The notes under the pieces are model-generated. The model ran no database searches. It worked only from the letters and a program-made list of their open reading frames with translations, and was not told the DNA's origin. Position numbers and translations under genes: made by a program. From Oscillospiraceae bacterium (lineage in GTDB: Bacteria > Bacillota_A > Clostridia > Oscillospirales > Oscillospiraceae), in assembly GCA_017481325.1 (NCBI GenBank), contig JAFUPG010000034.1, forward strand, positions 1 to 14,694: a DNA stretch of 14,694 nt, given 5' to 3'. Positions 1 through 5,895 of this stretch are shown here, one piece after another. Within the stretch, counting starts at the first letter, position 1; each line of letters starts with the position of its first letter.

Positions 1-45
1 CCGGGTGCTGCCGCACAGGGTGATCACTTTGTATTTACCAACCAT
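1..45 (-). CDS. Nucleoside 2-deoxyribosyltransferase-like protein, N-terminal fragment (runs off the window)
   Basis: Only 15 codons are in the window, reading MVGKYKVITLCGSTR. A short basic start followed by KVITLCGSTR is typical of the small nucleoside 2-deoxyribosyltransferase-like/DUF4406 proteins of Clostridia, where the strand ending in GST lies at the nucleotide-binding site. Two ATGs are adjacent (45 and 48). The one at 45 is preferred because GAGG lies 7 bases upstream, against 4 for the other. The stop codon of the upstream rhodanese gene (TGA, 47-45) overlaps both ATGs, so this gene was probably translationally coupled to it. The assignment rests on a short motif and is tentative. 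Confidence 0.55.
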   Translation of the reverse strand, partial: MVGKYKVITLCGSTR

Positions 46-431
46 CATTCCACCTCATAGGGCCAGTCGATGATGCCACCGAATTCCTTGATGTTGGTGT
101 AGCCCAGTTCCACCAATGCTTCCGCTGCCAGCTTACTGCGGCGACCGCTGCGGCAATAGACGAGGATCAACTGATCCTTGTCCGTCAGCACTTCCTCTGC
201 CTTTTCTGCGATTTCCTCATGGGAGATCTGGGTGGCACCGGGGATGTGACCTTCGTCATATTCTTCCTATGTCCGCACATCGAGGATAATATAGTCTTCC
301 TCGCTGTCCATGATTTCCTTTGCTTTCTCTGCCGTGATGTTCACATATATCGCCCCCTGGTCGTTTTCTTTATCTTGCCCACAGGCAGTAAGCATCATCA
401 CCGCCAGAAGGAGAAAATTTAATTTCTTCAT
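45..431 (-). pseudogene. Rhodanese-domain lipoprotein gene with an in-frame TAG stop
   Basis: Read through, the frame gives 128 residues. It starts with a lipoprotein signal (positive MKK, hydrophobic stretch, lipobox LTAC with the lipidated Cys at 17) and continues into a single rhodanese domain. That domain includes ILDVRT (49-54), EEYDEGHIPGA (56-66) and the catalytic loop CRSGRRS with Cys93. Codon 55 is TAG (269-267) where the family nearly always has Gln or another polar residue in DVRTxEEY, so a single CAG-to-TAG change explains it. Everything after the stop, including the active site, is otherwise intact, so the loss looks recent or is a sequencing error. The intact protein would be an exported, membrane-anchored sulfurtransferase-like protein. 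The start ATG has AGGAG 8 bases upstream, and the end overlaps the next gene. Confidence 0.85.
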
Positions 432-445
432 TCGTATTACTCCTG

Positions 446-634
446 TTAATCATCCGAAAATAGATATTCGCACATCTGCTCCGGCGCGTTCAGAAACTGC
501 TTTGTGATTTGATAATGCTCCGTTTCCTTATACGAAACCGATTGAATTCCGTCTTCCGTCAGGTACAGCACCTCCGCACCGGGATAGGCCATCAGGATCG
601 GCGAATGCGTAGAAATGATATACACATTGAATCT
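446..634 (-). pseudogene. C-terminal remnant of an AAA/ABC-type ATPase
   Basis: The frame ending at TAA (448-446) encodes about 62 residues. They contain IISTHSPILMAYPGAEVL, then LYLTEDGI and a tail ending in EYLFSDD. THSPILMAYPGA is the switch-histidine region after Walker B in the small single-domain AAA/ABC-type ATPases common in Firmicutes. The frame is closed upstream by an in-frame TGA (637-635), and no Walker A, signature or Walker B sequence lies upstream. The first two thirds of the gene are therefore gone. The remnant ends 14 bp before the rhodanese start, so the two were probably co-directional neighbours. The breakpoint is near 635, shortly before an inverted repeat and a hairpin array. 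Confidence 0.8.
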
Positions 635-681
635 TCAAGATGATTTTTCTTTTGACGATTAAATGCACCAAACATTTCGGC

Positions 682-710
682 TTTGCACCAAAATGGCCGA
701 GTGGTGCAAA
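682..710. repeat. 9 bp inverted repeat, possible operator or hairpin
   Basis: TTTGCACCA (682-690) and TGGTGCAAA (702-710) form a perfect inverted repeat around an 11-base centre. A third GCACCA lies just upstream (665-670). No U-rich tail follows on either strand, so this is not a clear terminator. It sits in the roughly 120 bp of AT-rich, gene-free sequence between the ATPase remnant and the hairpin array. An operator for a lost promoter is one possibility, but the function is unknown. Confidence 0.5.
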
Positions 711-757
711 AAAATGCGCCAAGACACTTTTGTATCAAAAATTGCGTTATAATTCAT

Positions 758-876
758 GACCCTCTCTGAGCCGGTGGTTCATAGAGGGTCAATGATATCC
801 GTTCCTTTCGGAACGGGTGATATATCTTTCATGTGATATCCACCTTTGGTGGGTGATATATGCCTGCGGCATATCA
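758..876. repeat. Array of four hairpins joined by TGATAT linkers
   Basis: Four stem-loops follow one another. The first is GACCCTCT (758-765) with AGAGGGTC (783-790), extended inside by TGAGCC/GGTTCA. The second is CCGTTCC (799-805) with GGAACGG (810-816) and loop TTTC. The third is CCACC (840-844) with GGTGG (848-852) and loop TTT. The fourth is ATGCC (860-864) with GGCAT (868-872) and loop TGC. TGATAT stands at 793, 818, 834 and 854, and its complement ATATCA closes the array at 871-876. Stem sequences differ while linkers stay constant, which points to a modular repeat family rather than one terminator. Similar hairpin chains are scattered in genomes of gut Clostridia; their role is not established to my knowledge. 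Confidence 0.75.
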
Positions 877-896
877 GAGTGCCAAGGCGTGCTTTT

Positions 897-1379
897 TTAT
901 GTCCTTTGTTGGGCGATGGCTTTGTGGAAGAGGCTGCGGTTGTAGGCTGCGAATTCCTGAGCATCCGCTCTTGTGATTGGCAGGTCGCAGGCTCGGGATT
1001 GGAGATAGTAGACCAGTTCGTTGGGATGGTACTTGATATTTTTCCAAATCTTCATCTCGTCTCCCCCGCAATAGTGCGTCCAGGCTGCGGCAAGGGCTGC
1101 GCTGCGGCTCTCGCCGCTGTCGCAGCAGAAATACAGTTCCGTGGCAGCGGTCGCAGCATCCAGAAAGGCTCGGATCTGCAGGGCCTGCTCCATGCGGAAA
1201 GCATCCTGCCTTGTGTCGTCCGTTACGTCGGCAAAGGTGAGGTGGAGATAATTGATACCTGCCAGCTTTCCGGCATCGATCCTGTCGGTGGTACAGAGAA
1301 CCGCCGCAACAGGCGCCTTCATTTGTGCAGCCAGCAGGCAGAACCGCTTGATGGGACAGATATGGATCTGTTTCTTCAT
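897..1379 (-). CDS. Dual-specificity (tyrosine) phosphatase-like protein
   Basis: The 160-residue protein carries the Cys-x5-Arg phosphatase loop CDSGESR at 86-92 (nucleophile Cys86, phosphate-binding Arg92), followed by SAALAAAW as the helix after the loop. The usual His before the nucleophile is replaced by Cys85. An acidic loop FADVTDD (49-55) is placed to supply the general acid. The C-terminal part (KIWKNIKYHPNELVYYL and on) resembles the tail of small dual-specificity-phosphatase-like proteins annotated in Clostridia and their prophages. No signal or membrane segment is present, so it should act in the cytoplasm. The start is supported by AGGAGG 7 bases upstream. No convincing promoter or U-rich terminator is seen; downstream transcription would run into the hairpin array. 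The substrate cannot be told from sequence. Confidence 0.75.
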   Translation of the reverse strand: MKKQIHICPIKRFCLLAAQMKAPVAAVLCTTDRIDAGKLAGINYLHLTFADVTDDTRQDAFRMEQALQIRAFLDAATAATELYFCCDSGESRSAALAAAWTHYCGGDEMKIWKNIKYHPNELVYYLQSRACDLPITRADAQEFAAYNRSLFHKAIAQQRT

Positions 1380-1493
1380 GGGAAGACCTCCTTTTCCTTT
1401 TGGACTTTACAATTATCCTCATTTGTCATATTGATCTTATTCTACCACATCCGCCGGAAATGGGATAGTCCTTTTTTAAGGTAGCCTTGCTCC

Positions 1494-1522
1494 TTGCCAT
1501 TTCGGATCGGATGCCCTATAAT
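1494..1522 (+). promoter_or_regulatory. Sigma-A-type promoter of the XRE regulator gene
   Basis: TTGCCA (1494-1499) and TATAAT (1517-1522) are separated by exactly 17 bp. The start codon follows about 100 bp downstream, leaving a leader of roughly 95 bases, with AAGGAGG placed 7 bases before the ATG at 1625. CAAG is repeated three times in the early leader (about 1530-1552) and could hold a regulator site, but no perfect palindrome is seen there. Confidence 0.75.
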
Positions 1523-1624
1523 AAATTCAACAAGCCGTCAAGTTTTGCTCAAGCTCCCGGTCATAGCTTTTTGATTTTCATGCTGATAGAATAAGCCTGT
1601 AAATCAGAACAAGGAGGTTTTCCT

Positions 1625-2671
1625 ATGAATTTGGATTTTGGAAATCGTATTAAATCTCTGCGGCTCAGCCGTTCCATGACCCAGGAACAGCTGGCGCAAA
1701 AGCTGGGCGTATCTGCCCAGGCGGTCAGCAAATGGGAGAGCGGCACCAATATGCCCGACATTCTGCTTTTGCCCGATCTTTCCGTCATCTTTGGCGTGAC
1801 CATTGACGACCTGTTCACCATGACCGATGCGCACCGCATGGAGCGTATCGAAAACATGCTCTACGATGTGCGTTTTCTGAGCCGGGACGAATTTCTGCAG
1901 CATGAGAAATATCTGAAGGATCTGCAGAGCAAGCCGGAGCACAGCGCCGAAGCAGGACTATTGCTGGCGATGCTTTACAACAAACGTGCCAACGAGTACC
2001 ACGAGCTGGCAAAGCCTCTGGCCAGAACCGCACTGCAGCAGCTCCCCGGCAGAAAGGATGCCCATAATGCCATCTTTGATGCGGAGCATGGCCCCTATCA
2101 GGATTGGAATTTTATTAACCACGGGGATTTGATCGCATTCTACAAAGCCGTCACGGCAGAGCACCCGGAGGATATTCGCAATTTCTTCTGGCTGCTGGAT
2201 CTTCTGATCGCCGACCATCGCACAGCCGAGGCCAGGGATTATGCAGAGCAGATGAAAGCGCTGGAGCATTCCTACCACTACGAGATGTACATGGGCTATA
2301 TCTGTAAGGCGGAGTGCAAGCTCCCCGAGGCTTTGAACTGGTGGAGGGAAATGCTGGAGCGCTATCCCCACAAATGGCAGGCCTGTTTTGAATACGGCAG
2401 TATTATGGCAAAGCTGGGGCGCTACGAGGAGGCACTTTGCTATTTCAGAAAATGTCAGCCCATACGCCCCAAGCCCCGTTTCACCGATTGTGAGGATGCC
2501 ATTTCCCAGATCTGCGTGATCCTGGGCGACATTGACGGCGCTCTGGAAGCACAGAGGCAAATGCTGCAGATCATGAAAGAGGATTGGACCACGGAGGGGG
2601 AATCCGTTGACAGCATTCTGCGTGAGATCCGCCGTTTGGAGTTCCTGAAAGAAGTTCCGGGAAGAAATTAA
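1625..2671 (+). CDS. XRE-family transcriptional regulator with TPR-like C-terminal region
   Basis: The protein has 348 residues. Residues 5-60 form an XRE/Cro-type helix-turn-helix: IKSLRLSRSMTQEQLAQKLG, then a recognition helix VSAQAVSKWESG (29-40) and MPDILLLPDLSVIFGVTIDDL. From about residue 110 to the end it is helical with TPR-like pairs, for example YICKAECKLPEALNWWREML and YGSIMAKLGRYEEALCYFRK. Such proteins are cytoplasmic DNA-binding regulators, and the repeat half usually senses a partner protein, peptide or small molecule. It has its own promoter and a strong ribosome binding site. The next gene, on the same strand, starts 62 bp later from a separate promoter. The target genes are unknown; the TipAS-like neighbour is a reasonable candidate. 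Confidence 0.9.
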   Translation: MNLDFGNRIKSLRLSRSMTQEQLAQKLGVSAQAVSKWESGTNMPDILLLPDLSVIFGVTIDDLFTMTDAHRMERIENMLYDVRFLSRDEFLQHEKYLKDLQSKPEHSAEAGLLLAMLYNKRANEYHELAKPLARTALQQLPGRKDAHNAIFDAEHGPYQDWNFINHGDLIAFYKAVTAEHPEDIRNFFWLLDLLIADHRTAEARDYAEQMKALEHSYHYEMYMGYICKAECKLPEALNWWREMLERYPHKWQACFEYGSIMAKLGRYEEALCYFRKCQPIRPKPRFTDCEDAISQICVILGDIDGALEAQRQMLQIMKEDWTTEGESVDSILREIRRLEFLKEVPGRN

Positions 2672-2674
2672 GGC

Positions 2675-2704
2675 TTGCATTCCTCCGTGCTGTTCCTGTA
2701 TAAT
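2675..2704 (+). promoter_or_regulatory. Promoter of the TipAS-domain gene
   Basis: TTGCAT (2675-2680) and TATAAT (2699-2704) have an 18 bp spacer, and the -35 box begins three bases after the stop codon of the XRE gene. GGAGGG stands 6 bases before the ATG at 2734. The leader is only about 20-25 bases. This promoter argues that the downstream short protein is a complete gene, not the tail of a lost MerR fusion. Confidence 0.7.
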
Positions 2705-2733
2705 GAGAAAAAAGATGATCCGGAGGGAAGCAT

Positions 2734-3135
2734 ATGGAAACCATGCATTTCGATTCCGAAAAAGAACGGGAATACAGCACGCAGGCCAGAACACTTTACG
2801 GTGAAACCGAGGCTTATAAAGAATTTGAAGCAAAATCCGGAGCCAGAACAGTTCAACAGGAACGGACTTTGGGCGAGCAGGTAATGGCATTCTTTGTCCG
2901 GCTGGGACAGCTTCGCCCCTGTGCTCCGGACTGTCCGGCTGCACTGGACTGGGTGAAGGAGCTGCAGTGCTTCTTTACGGAGCATTACTACAACTGCACG
3001 CCGCAGATCCTCCGGGGTCTGGCAGAGGGCTACGCCGCCGGAGGCAGCATGACAGAGAACATCGACCATGCCGCCGGTGCAGGCACCGGCGCTTTCGCCA
3101 AAGAGGTAATTCTCGCCTATCTGGATAATCAATAA
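2734..3135 (+). CDS. Free-standing TipAS antibiotic-recognition domain protein
   Basis: The 133 residues match the pattern of the TipAS domain. They begin with FDSEKEREYSTQARTLYGETEAYKEFE (6-32). The centre contains LDWVKELQCFFTEHYYNCTPQILRGLAEGY (71-100). The end has the GGSMTENIDHAAGAGTGAFAKEVILAYL segment (103-130). In TipA-type regulators this domain binds thiopeptide and other cyclic antibiotics in a helical cleft and sits behind a MerR DNA-binding domain. Here no MerR part exists: promoter, ribosome binding site and ATG lie directly before the domain. Cys63, 67, 79 and 88 are present; whether any corresponds to the thiopeptide-reactive Cys of TipAS cannot be judged by eye. A role as a drug-sequestering or sensing protein is an inference. 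A strong terminator follows the stop. Confidence 0.8.
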   Translation: METMHFDSEKEREYSTQARTLYGETEAYKEFEAKSGARTVQQERTLGEQVMAFFVRLGQLRPCAPDCPAALDWVKELQCFFTEHYYNCTPQILRGLAEGYAAGGSMTENIDHAAGAGTGAFAKEVILAYLDNQ

Positions 3136-3143
3136 TGAAGCAG

Positions 3144-3191
3144 CAGCGCCCCGGGACGGCAGAACGTCCCGGGGCGCTGATTTACTTTTGC
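3144..3191 (+). terminator. Rho-independent terminator after the TipAS gene
   Basis: CAGCGCCCCGGGACG (3144-3158) pairs perfectly over 15 bp with 3165-3179 across the loop GCAGAA. It begins 9 bases after the stop codon. The tail ATTTACTTTTG is only moderately U-rich, but the stem is very stable. Confidence 0.85.
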
Positions 3192-3248
3192 CTGACAGGA
3201 AGGTGTGCTTTGACGCTTTCTTGCTATGTACAGAAACCATAAGCTGTA

Positions 3249-3404
3249 CCTCCGGCACGGATTTTGAATATTTCGTCCGTCAAACAGAAATTTGCCGGTC
3301 TGTTTAGGAACTAATAACTAAGAGCTAAGGACTAAAAACTGAGGTGTGCCTCCGGCACGGATTTTGAATATTTCGTCCGTCAAACAGAAATTTGCCGGTC
3401 TGTT
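3249..3404. repeat. 56 bp exact direct repeat with 100 bp period, enclosing a CTAA heptad run
   Basis: The 56 bases at 3249-3304 recur without change at 3349-3404. Each copy contains GCACGGATTTTGAATATTTC and ends in AACAGA-AATTTGCCGG-TCTGTT, itself a 6 bp inverted repeat. Between them lie five 7-base units at 3311-3345: CTAATAA, CTAAGAG, CTAAGGA, CTAAAAA, CTGAGGT. A diverged third copy of the unit and the heptads is found at 14298-14390. No coding function is supported. Confidence 0.85.
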
Positions 3405-3417
3405 GGAGGTAGCCTAA

Positions 3418-3583
3418 GCCTCCCTTGTCAAAGGGAGGTGGGTCGCCTTGAAAAGGCGACTCGGAGGGATTCCGCACACCGCAACACCGTTATTTTGCAA
3501 GGTTTTCGGCGAATTCGTACTGCCTGCACGAATCCCCCCGGATCGCCTGAAAGGCGATCCGACCCCCTTTGACAAGGGGGTCT
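3418..3583. mobile_element. MITE-like palindromic element with long inverted ends
   Basis: The left end (3418-3474) reads CCTCCCTTGTCAAAGGGAGG, then GTCGCCTT/AAGGCGAC as an inner hairpin, then CGGAGGGATT. The reverse complement of the right end (3529-3582) reads the same way: ACCCCCTTGTCAAAGGGGGT, an inner hairpin ATCGCCTTTCAGGCGAT, then CGGGGGGATT. Thus about 52 bp of imperfect terminal inverted repeats, each itself a double hairpin, enclose about 55 bp of unrelated sequence. There is no transposase inside. Elements with CCTCCCTTG ends are frequent in gut Clostridia genomes. No clear target-site duplication is visible. Confidence 0.75.
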
Positions 3584-3607
3584 TTGGTTCCTCGAACAGT
3601 TCGAAAA

Positions 3608-3863
3608 ACAGAAATTTGTCGAATTGTTGAGAAAACGGTTTGTATCATGTAACATTTTCGCGCAGCGGGGGAGGGGGTCTTGGGGGAGGGCGAATTTGGG
3701 CTGTCGGGGGTAGTATCGAAACGTAGAAGTATTGCCACAGCACAATCTGAGCGCCTCCCCCAAGTCGCCTTCTTTGGTTCCTTTCTTGGCGAAGCAAGAA
3801 AGGAACGCCCCACGCAGTGGAGCAAAGTCGCAAGTTTGTACCGTAATATCGATGAATGGTACT
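3608..3863. repeat. Long composite repeat, copy A
   Basis: These 256 bases recur at 14371-14678 with 8 substitutions and one 52-base gap. The unit contains a long-range inverted repeat, CTTGGGGGAGG (3679-3689) with CCTCCCCCAAG (3754-3764). It also has a compact hairpin, GTTCCTTTCTT (3777-3787) with AAGAAAGGAAC (3796-3806). Just upstream, AACAGTTCGA (3595-3604) pairs with TCGAATTGTT (3619-3628) with one G-T pair. Open frames across it are not under protein-level constraint between the two copies. It appears to be a dispersed non-coding repeat. Confidence 0.85.
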
Positions 3864-3870
3864 ATTTTCG

Positions 3871-3904
3871 GCAGTGCCACGGGCGATTGATAATCGCCCC
3901 TACG
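3871..3904 (-). repeat. REP-like hairpin unit, opposite orientation to the 13.9-14.1 kb array
   Basis: GGGCGATT (3881-3888) pairs with AATCGCCC (3892-3899) around GAT. Read on the minus strand the unit is CGTAGGGGCGATT, the loop, AATCGCCCGTGGCACTGC, which is the same header, stem and tail as the tandem units near 14 kb. The rest of 3905-3994 holds no gene that I can support; it includes GCGGCAAACAG twice. Confidence 0.75.
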
Positions 3905-3994
3905 AAGTCTATCGAGGTGCGGCAAACAGTTCGAGAAACATCTATTTGACTTTCTTCGCTTCGGCGGCAAACAGCTGCTTGCGGTGCCGGGGCA

Positions 3995-5836
3995 TCAATT
4001 CTCTGCAATGACCACAATCTGGTCGTGGATGCCGAAAACAACTTTTTGATCCTTGGGAGGGTTCACCACCACGTTGGACTTCACCTTGGTCATGTGTCGG
4101 TAACCCAAGTAGATCTCCCCTTTTCGGGCGGCGCTCTCGGTCAGCGTATAGGAGTCCACGGTCACACCGGGCTTCACATAGTGCACAGCCGGTTTCATGT
4201 AGAGCTCTGACCCGCTCTCATCCAGCAGTTCCTCCACCAGAGGCATCATGTTGGGATCTTCGGAGATCTGCGCCATAAGCAGGCTGGCAAAATTGGAACC
4301 GATGACGAAATCGTCCACCCTCGCCTGAGAGGCCAGCCGCTGGTTGTCCACACTGCGCATTTCCGTGGTAATGGCAAACTGCCGTCCGGATTTATCTGCA
4401 ATGTCACGCAGCAAAATCAGCCGCAGGAGGGTCTGAGAGTCGGCACTTTCGGAATCCAGGCTGTCGTCGTTGAGCAGCAGGATATTGTTGGAATCTTCCG
4501 TTAGAAGCTCACACAGCAATTTCCGGGTGACGGTTTCCCGGCAGATCGTAATGTTCAGATGTACAAAGCTGCCCAGGCTCTCTTCGCCCAGATCGTCATC
4601 CACCAGGATCACACGGCTGTCCCCGGCCACATATTTGTCGTACTCATGGAGCACAATGGGCAGCTTATCGTTGCTTCCCAGGACGATCAGATTGTCATTG
4701 GCATGGGCAGAGATACTCTCGCCGGAGCGAATGGCCGCCGGATCACCTGTCTTCGCCGGGTGGAAGTCGTAGGAACCGTCGTCCTCCTCCAGGAGGATCA
4801 GGCTGTCATTTTCCCCGATGATGGTATTCATGGGCGGATTCAACCGCACTTCGCCGTCGGTGCAAAGGCCGGCCACGATGGCATTGGAGAAGCAGAGCAT
4901 GGCCTCGTGGAAGGTTTTTCCCCTTAACTGAGGAATTTTTTCGAAGTAAAACTCATTTCCGCTAAAGTTAAACAGCTCCGTCAGCACCTGAGACAGGCCG
5001 TGCTGGCGGCAGGTATTGGAGATGATCCGGGCAATGGCATCTTTGGCAAAGATGATCTCCGCACGGCCTTCACCGGCAATGGTGGCGGCCTCCACATACT
5101 GGCCGTCCCGGAGAGAGGCCACAAAACGCAGATCCTCATGGACAAGGGTTTTGCCCTTGAGGTAAGCAGACAGCGCCAGAAGCACCTTCACCGTCTCGGC
5201 ATCGTCAGTGACATTGATGATCACAGATTTTGCTGCCTCTACAGCGCAGCGCTCCAGGGCATAGGTCTCGTGGAGCGAGCCACTGCGGCAGATGATTTGG
5301 GTGGTTTTGCGGTCAGGAATATGGGAGGCAAGAAGCTCTTCCATCTCCTCCTTGGGCTGCACACCCAAAACCACGATCGTTTCTTTTTTCTTGTTGGCAT
5401 TGGCCTCGATCAGCTCCCGGAGGAGGTCATAGACGTTGTTATCAAAGCCCACCACCACGGTGTGGCTCTCCTCCTGCACCACGGAAGTGCCCTTCCGCAG
5501 ATCCCGGAGTTTTCCCTCCACACCGGTGGCGATAATACCTACCAGAACACTGGTGAGAAACAGGCCGCAGAGGGTGGCCAGAAACATCAGGATCAGGTAA
5601 AGAATATTGTCTGCCGGGAAACCTGCCAGGTTGCCGGCATCCAGGGTGTGCATGAGGCTGTTCCAGATCTGGTAGACCACACTGCCCTCGCCGGAGACAA
5701 AGTAAGCCACAATGCCGATCACTGCCACCAGCGCCGCTGTCACGGCGAAAAGCAGCAAGGACATGGAGATCGGCCCTCTGGACATCATACGATCCAGGCG
5801 GTAACGGATGCGCTCGAGAACGGATTTCTTTTTCAT
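3995..5836 (-). CDS. CASTOR/POLLUX-type ion channel with RCK-like cytoplasmic domains
   Basis: The protein has 613 residues from the ATG at 5836, which is preceded by GGAGGG at a 6-base spacing. A longer frame from 5866 has no such site and would begin inside the promoter. Residues 24-47 and 78-104 are membrane helices. Between them lies a pore-loop segment WNSLMHTLDAGNLAG (58-72), whose DAGNxA resembles the filter of plant CASTOR/POLLUX channels and replaces the GYG of ordinary potassium channels. After VEGKLRDLRKG come two Rossmann-like RCK/TrkA-N regions. The first begins HTVVVGFDNNVYDLLREL (125-142) and includes IICRSGSLHETYALE; the second begins near NLIVLGSNDKLPIVLHE. It should be an inner-membrane cation channel gated by ligands on the RCK ring. 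It is transcribed divergently from the helicase gene. No U-rich terminator is obvious downstream. Confidence 0.88.
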   Translation of the reverse strand: MKKKSVLERIRYRLDRMMSRGPISMSLLLFAVTAALVAVIGIVAYFVSGEGSVVYQIWNSLMHTLDAGNLAGFPADNILYLILMFLATLCGLFLTSVLVGIIATGVEGKLRDLRKGTSVVQEESHTVVVGFDNNVYDLLRELIEANANKKKETIVVLGVQPKEEMEELLASHIPDRKTTQIICRSGSLHETYALERCAVEAAKSVIINVTDDAETVKVLLALSAYLKGKTLVHEDLRFVASLRDGQYVEAATIAGEGRAEIIFAKDAIARIISNTCRQHGLSQVLTELFNFSGNEFYFEKIPQLRGKTFHEAMLCFSNAIVAGLCTDGEVRLNPPMNTIIGENDSLILLEEDDGSYDFHPAKTGDPAAIRSGESISAHANDNLIVLGSNDKLPIVLHEYDKYVAGDSRVILVDDDLGEESLGSFVHLNITICRETVTRKLLCELLTEDSNNILLLNDDSLDSESADSQTLLRLILLRDIADKSGRQFAITTEMRSVDNQRLASQARVDDFVIGSNFASLLMAQISEDPNMMPLVEELLDESGSELYMKPAVHYVKPGVTVDSYTLTESAARKGEIYLGYRHMTKVKSNVVVNPPKDQKVVFGIHDQIVVIAEN

Positions 5837-5866
5837 AATTTTCCCTCCGAAAGGTGCTATAACCAC

Positions 5867-5895
5867 ATTATATTACATTTTTCCCCAGAGGACAA
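5867..5895 (-). promoter_or_regulatory. Promoter of the ion channel gene
   Basis: On the minus strand TTGTCC (5895-5890) and TATAAT (5872-5867) have a 17 bp spacer. The -10 box ends 30 bases before the start codon at 5836. It lies back to back with the helicase promoter, with about 55 bp between the two -35 boxes. Confidence 0.75.

Noticed and set aside
45..431. TAG recoded as glutamine in this organism
   Set aside because: One TAG in one gene is better explained by mutation or sequencing error; the neighbourhood is ordinary chromosomal Clostridia sequence, not a phage with a changed code. Not formally excluded.
1380..1460. Promoter for the phosphatase gene on the minus strand
   Set aside because: GATAAT and TAGAAT are seen, but neither has a fitting -35 box at 16-18 bp, so no call was made.
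846..1484. 212-codon plus-strand frame
   Set aside because: Antisense to the phosphatase gene, which has a CX5R motif and an AGGAGG site; the frame also runs over the hairpin array.
1958..2944. 328-codon minus-strand frame
   Set aside because: Antisense to the XRE and TipAS genes and crosses their promoter and intergenic region.
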